In this document: piece by piece, positions 7,831 to 14,050 of the stretch
How the letters are laid out: each line of letters opens with the position of its first letter
Position numbering within the stretch: position 1 is the stretch's first letter
NCBI GenBank assembly: GCA_005240015.1
Contig: SBBV01000474.1
Span: 1-15,608, forward strand
Direction of reading: 5' to 3'
Length of the DNA: 15,608 nt
DNA from: Candidatus Odyssella thessalonicensis
Lineage (GTDB): Bacteria > Pseudomonadota > Alphaproteobacteria > Bin65
The notes under the pieces: model-generated
What the model saw: only the letters and a program-made list of their open reading frames with translations
Databases searched by the model: none
What the model was told of the DNA's origin: nothing
Position numbers and translations under genes: made by a program

Positions 7831-8022
7831 TTAATTCATCCGCGCGTAGACGTGATGGAGACCGCCGAGGACCTGCGATGACGAGATCGTACCGGTCGTC
7901 TGAATTGAGCGATGGGTAGGACAGTCCTTGCCCAACGATCGATGCGTTCGCGCCTGATTGTAATAGTCGCCGTAGCGCCGCGGGATCCGGCGCAGATGAC
8001 CCTCCCCGCTGACCACGACACG
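7831..8022 (-). pseudogene. Transposase (integrase-core) C-terminal remnant
   Basis: Reading the minus strand gives VVVSGEGHLRRIPRRYGDYY, then NQARTHRSLGKDCPTHRSIQ, then the end VLGGLHHVYARMN and a stop at 7831-7833. This is the conserved C-terminus of an rve/DDE integrase-type transposase (IS481/IS3-like proteins with YYNxxRTHxSLxKD and GGLHHxY). Similarity stops just upstream of VVV (near 8022), where the expected ECLDH segment is missing, so the DDE catalytic triad is largely gone. Only about 60 codons remain. It marks a former insertion directly downstream of the SDR operon. Confidence 0.78.
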
Positions 8023-8326
8023 GTCGTCGCCCGCGGTATGAAAATTGAACGCTAGATCGCGCCATAGGGCAAAATGATTTCGTCGATCTCCTGTTACCTC
8101 ATGCGGCGGGTTTCAGCTTCCGCGCGGGCGGGTGTTGCTGGGGGCGCCGCACGAACTGCGCTTGGCCACGTCGGAGTAGCGCCTTCAACACAGCCGCACA
8201 CCCCACCGCCGTCCCGCCCAGCCGAAGCAGGCACATCGGAAAGGCGTAGTGAAAACCGGTCCGAGAGAGCAGTAGCGCCGGAATAAGGTCGGATGCGACC
8301 GAACCGACACCCTCCCACTCGCTTCG
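8023..8326. other. Gene-less stretch between two mobile-element remnants
   Basis: About 300 bases with no convincing gene on either strand. Short frames are present but have no recognisable motif and no ribosome binding site. The first copy of a 37-nt imperfect direct repeat lies here (8234-8270). Composition and position suggest decayed mobile-element DNA. Confidence 0.5.
8234..8270 (+). repeat. Imperfect direct repeat, copy 1
   Basis: A 37-nt segment whose core is GCGTAGTG, matching 29 of 37 positions with 8500-8536 in the same orientation and without gaps. The second copy lies just after the recombinase remnant's stop, so this one may mark the tail of an older, more decayed element copy. 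Confidence 0.5.
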
Positions 8327-8493
8327 GTGTTGGACGCTCGGCAGATCTTGGAACTCGCTTTCCTCGCGCCGGACATCACACCTCGACTGTGCGCGGCACG
8401 CAGGCGCGGCATATCACCGTCGACCGGCTGGTTCGGCAGTCAATCCGATTGTCCTCGCGCGAACAGCGCCGCGTGTTCGGCCTCGCCGGCTAA
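8327..8493 (+). pseudogene. Serine-recombinase C-terminal remnant, frameshifted
   Basis: In one frame 8327 onward reads LDARQILELAFLAPDI. From about 8395 the next frame continues HITVDRLVRQSIRLSSREQR and RVFGLAG, then a stop at 8491-8493. Together these match the extreme C-terminus of large serine recombinases common in Alphaproteobacteria (VxxxLxLAFLAPDI...QPxxLTxxRLL...LPxxWxxQRxxLGF). A frameshift near 8380-8400 separates the halves, and the catalytic resolvase domain is absent. It is therefore a relic with no expected activity. Confidence 0.6.
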
Positions 8494-9053
8494 CGACACC
8501 ATCGAAAAAGCGTAGTGGAAAGCGGACGCCGAGAGCAAAACCGCGCTCCTGCGCCCAAATGTTCCAGCTGGCGACGGAAATTGCGGTCTCTCGCTGCGCT
8601 TTTGACCCGCGAAACGCCCCAAATAGCGGGAAATCTGCGCGCTATGCTCCGCAGCGCGTTCGAACGGCGGACTGGCTGGCGGTGTGCGCAGTCAGGATCG
8701 AACTCTGCTCCCGGCCCGAATACCCTGATAAACAGGGAATCTACAGGGAATTTTCGCGAGGAACGGCCCAATTGCAGCCGGTTCGACGCACTACGCCGCT
8801 GAACTTGCAGCGATTCTTTCCGAATTCCCTATTCAAGAGAACAGGGAATTTTCTGATCCTTGCAGGGAATACTCGGCCGAGAGCAGCGAATGCTGCGTCG
8901 GCGCATTTGGCGGAGGGAACGATCCTGGTATCTAACATTCTCTTGATGGAATCTCGCAGAAGTACGCCGTACTTCGCAATTGAGCACCACGCAGTCATTG
9001 TTGTGACGCTTACCTTGGCTGAGCGACATGGAGGCCATGGCTTCAGCGCTCGC
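8494..9053. other. Gene-less stretch with repeated AGGGAAT motifs
   Basis: No supportable gene. The second copy of the 37-nt direct repeat is at 8500-8536. Between 8732 and 8870 the motif AGGGAAT occurs four times on the plus strand (near 8734, 8745, 8843 and 8864) and once inverted (AATTCCCT at 8823-8830). The sequence continues directly from the serine-recombinase remnant and is probably its old 3' flank. The minus-strand end of the hydrolase gene bounds it on the right. Confidence 0.5.
8500..8536 (+). repeat. Imperfect direct repeat, copy 2
   Basis: Partner of 8234-8270 (29 of 37 positions identical). It begins 7 nt after the stop of the recombinase remnant. Confidence 0.5.
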
Positions 9054-10013
9054 CTACGGCGAGCCCGCAGCGGCGAGAAAATTGCGGACCGTTCTGCGGA
9101 CCGCCTCCTGCCGTCCCACCAACAGATGTCCGCCAGTGTCGTAGACGACCAATTTAGCATTAGGGATCTTGCTCACGGCGAACTCAGCTGCTGGCAACGT
9201 GTTAAACCCGTCATCCCGCGCAGAGATTATCAACGTCGGCGCGGTGATTTTCTCCAACGGCAATTCATGCAAGCCCGCGGCACTATCTACATTGATTCCC
9301 GGGAATCGCAGCGACAAAGGCTCAATGCTTTTAACAATGCCCATCACGCGATCTCGCTCGACTCGAGGCGCAGCCGCGACGAGTTCCGGCCGAACTCCGA
9401 GAAAACGAATCAACATCGACGGAGCAATCTTCTCGGCGGCCCACCAAGCGAGATTTCCGCCAGCGTTGACGATCCAAAATACAAGCCGATTACCTCGACT
9501 GGCAGCGATCGAAACTGGATTGGTTGGCGAGTAAGTACCTGGGACGATCAGGATAAGGCTTTTGACCCGATCCGGATGCCGGATCGCCAACTCTACGGCG
9601 GAACGTGCACCTGCAGAGACGCCAACCACGATCGCGTTCGGAACCTTGAGTTCGGAGAGCAATGCCGCGTGTGCATCGGCCTGAGCGGCCGGGGAGGTGT
9701 CTCCCGATATTGGGGTCCGCAAATACCCGAAACGGGATGGCGCGATGATCCGAAAACCGTCGCCAATAAGTTCGGCCGCGTTAGCCAAACCTTGGTCGAA
9801 GCCGCCGCCAGCACCATGGATCGACAGGAGCGGGTTTCCCGAACCGGTTTCGGCGTATTCGATCAGGCCTGCTTCGGTATTCGCGAGCATACTGCCTCGG
9901 CAGACCGCCTCGCGTGCACGGTCAAGCTCTCTCTTGTAAAGCAGGAAACCCAAGGCGACTGCTCCCGCTACAGCAATCGACGTCGCCAGAATGGGAAATC
10001 GGATTCTGCTCAT
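9054..10013 (-). CDS. Alpha/beta hydrolase with N-terminal membrane anchor
   Basis: A 319-residue alpha/beta-hydrolase fold protein. The N-terminal hydrophobic stretch (about residues 7-25, FPILATSIAVAGAVALGFLL), flanked by basic residues, acts as a signal anchor, so the enzyme domain probably sits outside the cytoplasm or is membrane-tethered. The oxyanion-hole motif is HGAGGG (66-71) and the nucleophile elbow GVSAG (131-135, Ser133). The acid is in SARDDG (Asp267 or Asp268) and the catalytic His is in GGHLLVG (His296). The complete triad suggests an active esterase or hydrolase; the substrate is unknown. Codon use is less GC-biased than in neighbouring genes and transposon debris lies just downstream, which suggests acquisition by transfer. 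An FNR-type box lies about 73 nt upstream of the start. Confidence 0.86.
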   Translation of the reverse strand: MSRIRFPILATSIAVAGAVALGFLLYKRELDRAREAVCRGSMLANTEAGLIEYAETGSGNPLLSIHGAGGGFDQGLANAAELIGDGFRIIAPSRFGYLRTPISGDTSPAAQADAHAALLSELKVPNAIVVGVSAGARSAVELAIRHPDRVKSLILIVPGTYSPTNPVSIAASRGNRLVFWIVNAGGNLAWWAAEKIAPSMLIRFLGVRPELVAAAPRVERDRVMGIVKSIEPLSLRFPGINVDSAAGLHELPLEKITAPTLIISARDDGFNTLPAAEFAVSKIPNAKLVVYDTGGHLLVGRQEAVRRTVRNFLAAAGSP

Positions 10014-10079
10014 TGTAAGGGCCCGTCAAGTTAGTACCAGCGACGGCACCTATTGTCGTACCACGACCGGCCTCTTTCA

Positions 10080-10093
10080 TTGATCCGCATCAA
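10080..10093. promoter_or_regulatory. FNR-type box (TTGAT-CCGC-ATCAA)
   Basis: A perfect TTGAT-N4-ATCAA palindrome, followed by TGCGGCC. It is centred about 73 nt upstream of the minus-strand hydrolase start and about 57 nt upstream of a small plus-strand ORF (ATG 10144), so either could be its target. The FNR-type regulator in the window carries the matching recognition residues. Confidence 0.75.
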
Positions 10094-10143
10094 TGCGGCC
10101 CGCTCAACGGCCAAGTCAAATAGCGTTTTCCCGCGAGGCGATC

Positions 10144-10305
10144 ATGCAATCGAGTGCGAACCAAAGGTCGACGTCAAGCCGCGGACACGCGGGCATCGAT
10201 GCCCAGACGGCGCAAATTCTTGAGCACATATCGCCCCTGCGCAACACGGCACATTGCTCCAGGGCTCCGGGAAACCTTCGGCGCAGGCTGCTCGGGCTGA
10301 TTTAG
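10144..10305 (+). CDS. Small hypothetical ORF downstream of an FNR box
   Basis: A 53-codon frame starting at ATG 10144 with a GAGGCG stretch 5-10 nt upstream and an FNR box about 57 nt before it. The product (MQSSANQRSTSSRGHAGIDA at its start, ending NLRRRLLGLI) has no motif I recognise. It could be a real small protein, a degraded gene, or chance. Position relative to the box is the main support. Confidence 0.25.
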   Translation: MQSSANQRSTSSRGHAGIDAQTAQILEHISPLRNTAHCSRAPGNLRRRLLGLI

Positions 10306-10364
10306 TTCACACTGCGACACGCGCTCGACGAGAAACAAGAACTGGATCTCTTCTCGCCGCGTCG

Positions 10365-10511
10365 ATGCTCATCGCTATCATCCGCCTCGTGCTCGCGAGC
10401 AAGGGCCTCGACACCGGAATCGAGCTGGCCGGCTGGCTGTTCGTCATCTTCGGGGGCGGACTCTCGTTTCGCCTTGCCGGCAAGATGGCGGTCGAGAGCG
10501 ACGACAGCTAG
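10365..10511 (+). CDS. Small membrane protein, 48 aa
   Basis: ATG 10365 opens a short frame dominated by hydrophobic residues. MLIAIIRLVLASKG is followed by IELAGWLFVIFGGGLSF, one clear transmembrane helix, and the protein ends in a charged tail (AGKMAVESDDS). The same frame is open further upstream, but that part is Arg-rich and unlike protein. The adjacent frame just upstream reads HALDEKQELDLFSPRR, which looks more like a natural N-terminus, so a frameshift near 10360 may have split a somewhat longer gene. No good Shine-Dalgarno precedes the ATG. Function unknown. Confidence 0.4.
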   Translation: MLIAIIRLVLASKGLDTGIELAGWLFVIFGGGLSFRLAGKMAVESDDS

Positions 10512-10646
10512 GCGGGAACGCGAGATGCCGATTTCGTCGGCACCACGCCGTCACCGCCCGCAGCGCCCTGGCAAAGCGAGTCTTCGCCGTGACCTGTCGC
10601 ACCATCGGCAAATCCGTGATCGCAACTCGTAAGAAGCCGCCGAAGT

Positions 10647-10660
10647 TTGACTCAAATCAA
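10647..10660. promoter_or_regulatory. FNR-type box (TTGAC-TCAA-ATCAA), no obvious target
   Basis: Matches TTGA[T/C]-N4-ATCAA. No coding start lies within 200 nt on either side in the right orientation. Confidence 0.55.
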
Positions 10661-10784
10661 AGCAGCCGCCGCCGCAATCGATAATCTTCGCCTCTGACGA
10701 CGCGTGCCGCGCGAGCGCGGACGCAACTACTACCCGATCGAATTGGCTTATGCGCGCTTCGACGGAACAGGTTGAAGTGCGCAA

Positions 10785-10823
10785 GGGACGGGAGTGCAGC
10801 CGGATCCCCCGCGCTCCCGTCCC
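10785..10823. terminator. Hairpin, 10-bp perfect stem
   Basis: GGGACGGGAG (10785-10794) pairs exactly with CTCCCGTCCC (10814-10823) across a 19-nt loop. It lies about 100 nt beyond the fnr stop codon (minus strand), so it may end or stabilise that transcript. It could equally end a plus-strand RNA from the FNR box at 10647. No clear T-run follows on either side. Confidence 0.45.
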
Positions 10824-10920
10824 GCCTATTCTCGGACAGAAGCGCCGGGCAAGTCTGAAGCCCTTAGTGGCCGCGTAAACGCAGGCCGCCGCATGAGCCC
10901 ATCTCCACATGCGAACGCGC

Positions 10921-11688
10921 TCAGATCGTCGTCGCCGGCATCCATTCCCCATCGGCGCCGGCGAGCCCGTTCAAGCGCTGCGGATCGACGACCTGGACGT
11001 CTTGCGCCGTGATGAAGCGGATCACGCGATCGCGCTTCAGCTGCGAGAGGCAGCGGCTCACCGTTTCGATGGTGAGGCCGAGGTGATCGCCGATGTCGGT
11101 GCGCGTCATCGGCAGCAAGACGCGGTTCTTCTGACCCTTGAGCTGCATCCGGCACATGAGGATGAGCAGGAAGGAGGCCAAGCGCTCCAGCGCCGTCTTG
11201 CGGCCGAGCAGCAGCATCTGGTCCTGGGCCGCCGCGAGCTCGTTCGAGGCGACCGCGAGCAGGCGCCGCTCCATCGCCGGGAACTGGTCGAGCAGCAATT
11301 CGAGGCGGTTCTTGGGATAGCGGCAAACAGCAACGTCCTCGACCGCCTCGGCGCTGTAGGCATAGCGCTCGCGCAGCGCGAGGCCGAGGAAATCGGACGG
11401 AAACAGAAATCCGGTGATCTGCCGTCGGCCGTCGGCCAGCGTCTTGTGCAGGCGCACGCAGCCTTCGGTGATGATGTAGAGGCTGTCGGAGCGGTCGCCC
11501 TCGAAGAACAGCGTCTCCCCGGGCCCGAGCTTCCGGTGCGCGACGATCGCGCCGAGCTTGTCGAGATGCGCCGGCTCGATGGCGCCGCAGACGCTGAGGT
11601 CGCGCACGGCACACGCCGCGCACGGGTTCGAGGCCGCCGCGCGCGGCGCAGGCTCGATGAGGCGCTTCGATCCCCGGGTCGAGATCAT
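10921..11688 (-). CDS. fnrN: FNR-type oxygen-sensing transcription regulator (Crp/Fnr family)
   Basis: A 255-residue cytoplasmic Crp/Fnr regulator. The N-terminus has CAACAVRDLSVC (Cys23, Cys26, Cys34; CX2CX7C), and Cys122 lies in the sensory domain (EDVAVCRYP). These four are the expected ligands of an oxygen-labile [4Fe-4S] cluster. A cyclic-nucleotide-like beta-roll (GETLFFEGDRSDSLYIITEG) and the dimer helix follow. The DNA-binding helix is TRTDIGDHLGLTIETVSRCL, with E208, S211 and R212 corresponding to the E-x2-SR residues of FNR that read TTGAT. The ATG at 11688 is chosen for GAGGGG upstream; a longer frame to 11790 would swallow the FNR-type box at 11777-11790. That box suggests autoregulation. 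FnrN/AadR/FnrL are near-equivalent names, so the symbol is by family. Confidence 0.88.
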   Translation of the reverse strand: MISTRGSKRLIEPAPRAAASNPCAACAVRDLSVCGAIEPAHLDKLGAIVAHRKLGPGETLFFEGDRSDSLYIITEGCVRLHKTLADGRRQITGFLFPSDFLGLALRERYAYSAEAVEDVAVCRYPKNRLELLLDQFPAMERRLLAVASNELAAAQDQMLLLGRKTALERLASFLLILMCRMQLKGQKNRVLLPMTRTDIGDHLGLTIETVSRCLSQLKRDRVIRFITAQDVQVVDPQRLNGLAGADGEWMPATTI

Positions 11689-11776
11689 ATCCGTATCCCC
11701 TCGCCGCGACCTCGACGCGAGATCGGGCGGCAGCCGTGAACTTGGCGCAAACATACCAATCCACGCGCGCATCGAA

Positions 11777-11790
11777 TTGACGCAGATCAA
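11777..11790. promoter_or_regulatory. FNR-type box (TTGAC-GCAG-ATCAA) between fnr and the GNAT-like gene
   Basis: It lies in the divergent intergenic region, centred about 95 nt upstream of the fnr ATG and about 71 nt upstream of the plus-strand gene at 11855. It could mediate fnr autoregulation, activation of the divergent gene, or both. Confidence 0.65.
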
Positions 11791-11854
11791 GGCATCGGCC
11801 GCATTCCGTGACTAGGCAAGCGCAGGGATCGCAGCGCCTATTTGCAAAACGACC

Positions 11855-12379
11855 ATGCATCGAGACTTCACCATCGAGCCGTTGGCCGGCCGGCTCGTCG
11901 ACAAGGCTTATCCATTTGCAGCGACGCTCGGCCTCCGCGATCTCGCGGCGTGGCGCGCCTTCGTCGCGAGTTACAGGGCCGGCGCCAAGAGCGGCTCGGG
12001 GGCCATCGTCGCCGAGAATCCGCACGGCTATGTCTGCGGCGTGCTGTTCTACCAGGTGAACCGGCACAACAAGGACGGCACGGCGCTGGTCTGCGATCCG
12101 TTCCTAGTCGCCGCCGTGCCGCGCTACGATACGCCCGTTCGCGCCTTGCTCGAAGCCGCTGACAAGATCGCCGTCGACCAGGGCTGCAAGTGGGTGCGCG
12201 TCGTGCTTCCGGCGACGGGTGACCCGCGCGGCGCCGAGGGCGCGGGCTGCGAGGGCGCGCTCTTCCGCGCCGGCTATGCGCTCGAGAATCTGAGTTTCCG
12301 CCGCCGCCGCGCGCTTCCCCTTCGCCGGGGCGCCCCGCGAACGAATCGCATATCGGCGGCAAGACGCGAACCCTTGTGA
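11855..12379 (+). CDS. GNAT-like acetyltransferase-fold protein
   Basis: A 174-residue protein. The layout suggests a GNAT N-acetyltransferase fold: FTIEPLAGRLVDKAYPFAAT at the N-terminus, a mid strand around GYVCGVLFYQV, then PVRALLEAADKIAVDQGCKW as the acetyl-CoA-side helix, then VRVVLP. The end ALFRAGYALENLSFRRR resembles the family's closing F/Y-x2-GY-x10-[KR] pattern. No strict R/QxxGxG/A loop is visible, so this rests on pattern and not on a key motif. The last 20 residues (RRGAPRTNRISAARREPL) look out of character and may reflect a 3' frameshift. Divergent from fnr with a shared FNR-type box, so it is probably oxygen-responsive. The substrate is unknown. Confidence 0.6.
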   Translation: MHRDFTIEPLAGRLVDKAYPFAATLGLRDLAAWRAFVASYRAGAKSGSGAIVAENPHGYVCGVLFYQVNRHNKDGTALVCDPFLVAAVPRYDTPVRALLEAADKIAVDQGCKWVRVVLPATGDPRGAEGAGCEGALFRAGYALENLSFRRRRALPLRRGAPRTNRISAARREPL

Positions 12380-12390
12380 GGTAGAGCCTG

Positions 12391-12628
12391 ACGCCGCAGA
12401 TCATCGAGGCGCAGCAGGCGATCTACCGCAAGCGCGCCGAAGAGGCGAAGGCGACGCTCGCCGCCGTTGCGCTTCGGCGACGTGCTTCTTTCGGCGGCGG
12501 CCGACCTTTCCGTTGACCTTCTGGTCATGGGCGGATACGGGCGCCCGCGCCTGCGCGAGCTAATCCTGGGCGGCGCCACGCATGACATCTTCCGGCACAT
12601 GACCGTGCCGGTGCTGATGTCGCACTGA
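12391..12628 (+). pseudogene. Universal stress protein (UspA-family) remnant
   Basis: One frame from 12391 reads TPQIIEAQQAIYRKRAEEAK, a typical mid-UspA helix. After a break near 12475 another frame reads DVLLSAAADLSVDLLVMGGY, GRPRLRELILGGATHDIFRH and MTVPVLMSH, ending with the stop at 12626-12628. The latter is the diagnostic UspA C-terminus (DLLVMGxYGxxRxRExxLGGxTxxxxxxxxVPVLxxH) with its ATP-binding G-x2-G-x9-G-[ST]-like loop. The N-terminal half and the sequence between the two pieces are missing, so the gene has an internal deletion plus frameshift. USP genes are frequent FNR targets in related bacteria, which fits the neighbourhood. Not expected to be functional. Confidence 0.72.
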
Positions 12629-12647
12629 TTGCGAAGCTTCGGCGCAG

Positions 12648-12661
12648 TTGATCTGCATCAA
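12648..12661. promoter_or_regulatory. FNR-type box (TTGAT-CTGC-ATCAA) upstream of the hemerythrin operon
   Basis: A perfect palindrome followed by CGCGGCC, centred about 60 nt upstream of the hemerythrin ATG at 12715. This spacing suits activation at a class II-like FNR promoter with a short leader. Confidence 0.8.
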
Positions 12662-12714
12662 CGCGGCCCGGTCTCCCTGGCGCTTCAATGCAGGTCGGAA
12701 AAGGAGTTGCCGCC

Positions 12715-13368
12715 ATGACAGCCGCCCTCTCCGTTTTGCAGCGTGAGCATCGTGCGTTGGCCGCCGTGCTCTATTGCCTCGAGCAGGTCCTGGGCGAAAT
12801 CCGTTTGAAGCGGCTGGCGCCCGATTTTGCGCTCTTCGAATCGATCGTCCAATACATCCAGGACTTCCCCGATCGCTTCCACCATCCGAAGGAGGACGAG
12901 CTGCTCTTTCCCCTGCTGCGAAAGCGTGCGCCCGAAGTGAACGCGATCCTGGACGAGCTCGAGGACCAGCACCACGAGGGCATTCGCCTCACGAACGAGC
13001 TCAAGTGGAAGCTCGCCGCGTGGAAGGAGAACGGCGAGAGCTTGTTTCCAGCGTTCGACAATGCCGCGCGCGCTTTCATCGATTTTCAGCGGCGCCATGT
13101 CGGCACGGAGGAGCGCGAGATCCTTCCGGCGGCCAAGCGCACATTCACCGAGGCCGATTGGAGCCGCGTCAACGACGGCTTCGCTTCCAACGAGGATCCC
13201 TTGTTCGGCCGGAAGCCCAAGGCTGCTTTCGACGCCCTGTTCTCCAAGATCGTGAGCCTGGCGCCGGAGCCGCACGGGTTGGGCGCGCGTAGGGCGCCCG
13301 CCCCCAAGCCTCCAGTCGGCGCAAGCGAGGATCGGCGTCGGCAGCTCGTGAATCTTCACTGGATTTAG
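12715..13368 (+). CDS. Hemerythrin HHE-domain protein
   Basis: A 217-residue cytoplasmic four-helix protein with the hemerythrin di-iron pattern. Candidate ligands are H12 (QREHRAL), H56/H57 with E60 (FHHPKEDELLFPLL), H86/H87 (DQHHEGI), and H128 with E132 (RRHVGTEEREILP). Such proteins bind O2 or NO, or act in iron/redox stress. The C-terminal 60 residues (PLFGRKPKAAFDALFSKI and beyond) extend past the domain and end in a basic, Pro-rich tail. The ATG at 12715 is preferred over the one at 12688 because AAGGAG (12701-12706) is correctly spaced. First gene of a probable three-gene operon under the FNR-type box at 12648. Confidence 0.88.
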   Translation: MTAALSVLQREHRALAAVLYCLEQVLGEIRLKRLAPDFALFESIVQYIQDFPDRFHHPKEDELLFPLLRKRAPEVNAILDELEDQHHEGIRLTNELKWKLAAWKENGESLFPAFDNAARAFIDFQRRHVGTEEREILPAAKRTFTEADWSRVNDGFASNEDPLFGRKPKAAFDALFSKIVSLAPEPHGLGARRAPAPKPPVGASEDRRRQLVNLHWI

Positions 13369-13406
13369 GGTGTGAACTCATAACCGGTGTTCGGGAGGAC
13401 CTGACC

Positions 13407-14012
13407 ATGACCAAGGTCAAGACGCTGATCGCCGCGATCATAGCCGCGGGTCTGACGTTCGGCGCGCAAAGTGCACATGCTCATTGCGATTCGCTCGACG
13501 GCCCAGTGGCAAACGCTGTCCAGAAGGCGCTTGAGACCGGCAACGTCAATCCGGTGCTGGCCTACGCGCCGGCGACGGCCCAAGCGGAAATACGTGCAGC
13601 CTTTGAGAAATCGAGGAAGGTGCGCGGCCTCAGCCCTGATGCACGGGCGCTCGCGGACCATGCCTTCTTGGAAACCGTTGTGCGGCTGCATCGCGCCGGC
13701 GAAGGCGCCGCATATACCGGGGTAAAGCCTGCCGGTATCGACTACGGGCCAGTCATTCCAGCTGCGGAGCATGCGGTGGAAACCGGTGATCTAGCGAAGC
13801 TGAAGGCAGTGCTCGCGGAATTGATAGAGCATGCCCTGCGCGAACGGCTTGCGCACGTGCGCCAACTTCAGAAAGCACCCATCGAGCCCAATACCGCTGC
13901 CGAAGTGCCACACGCCCGCGAACGCGTCAGCGCCGAGCTCGGCTTTGCCATCTTCGCTGAGAGCATTCGCCAGGCGGCGCTCGGAAAAGGTGCCGAACAT
14001 CACCCTGATTAG
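13407..14012 (+). CDS. DUF6448-family exported protein with N-terminal His-Cys
   Basis: A 201-residue protein with a clear Sec signal peptide: Lys3/Lys5, a hydrophobic core (TLIAAIIAAGLTFGA), and an AHA cleavage site after residue 25. The mature protein would begin HCDSLDGPV. The HCDxxDGPV start, ALETGNVNPVLAYAP and the RLHRAGEGAAYTGVKPAG block are the signature of the DUF6448 family as I know it; that family has no assigned function. The rest is predicted helical, with further His residues (HAFLE, HALRE, HVRQ, PHARE, terminal HH). GGAGG at 13393-13397 fixes the ATG. It sits 38 nt after one hemerythrin gene and 38 nt before another, so it probably works in the periplasm in the same oxygen/redox response. 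The exposed His-Cys start suggests a metal site (see findings). Confidence 0.82.
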   Translation: MTKVKTLIAAIIAAGLTFGAQSAHAHCDSLDGPVANAVQKALETGNVNPVLAYAPATAQAEIRAAFEKSRKVRGLSPDARALADHAFLETVVRLHRAGEGAAYTGVKPAGIDYGPVIPAAEHAVETGDLAKLKAVLAELIEHALRERLAHVRQLQKAPIEPNTAAEVPHARERVSAELGFAIFAESIRQAALGKGAEHHPD

Positions 14013-14050
14013 CTGGGAGCTGCGCTTGGCCCCTACAAAAGGAGCGAGCC

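Larger units (their letters stand above)
10512..10920. other. Intergenic region with an orphan FNR box and a hairpin
   Basis: No supportable protein gene lies between the small membrane protein and the 3' end of fnr. It contains an FNR-type box at 10647-10660 and a 10-bp-stem hairpin at 10785-10823, listed separately. Their order and spacing would suit a short FNR-activated RNA read on the plus strand, which is an inference. Confidence 0.45.

Noticed and set aside
8066..8130. Possible IS66 TnpC tail (DFVDLLLPHAAGF-like reading)
   Set aside because: The resemblance is limited to a handful of residues with no flanking support.
8559..10034. Long plus-strand open frame (491 codons) opposite the hydrolase
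   Set aside because: Its translation has no motif and is Arg/Ser-rich, while the minus strand gives a full alpha/beta hydrolase with triad and anchor. It is an antisense shadow.
11689..11790. Upstream extension of fnr to 11790
   Set aside because: It would place coding sequence over the FNR-type box and the ribosome binding site; the added residues are unlike FNR N-termini.
10826..12067. Long minus-strand frame (413 codons) across fnr and the GNAT-like gene
   Set aside because: Low-complexity Arg/Ala/Pro translation; the FNR protein in another frame has all family motifs.
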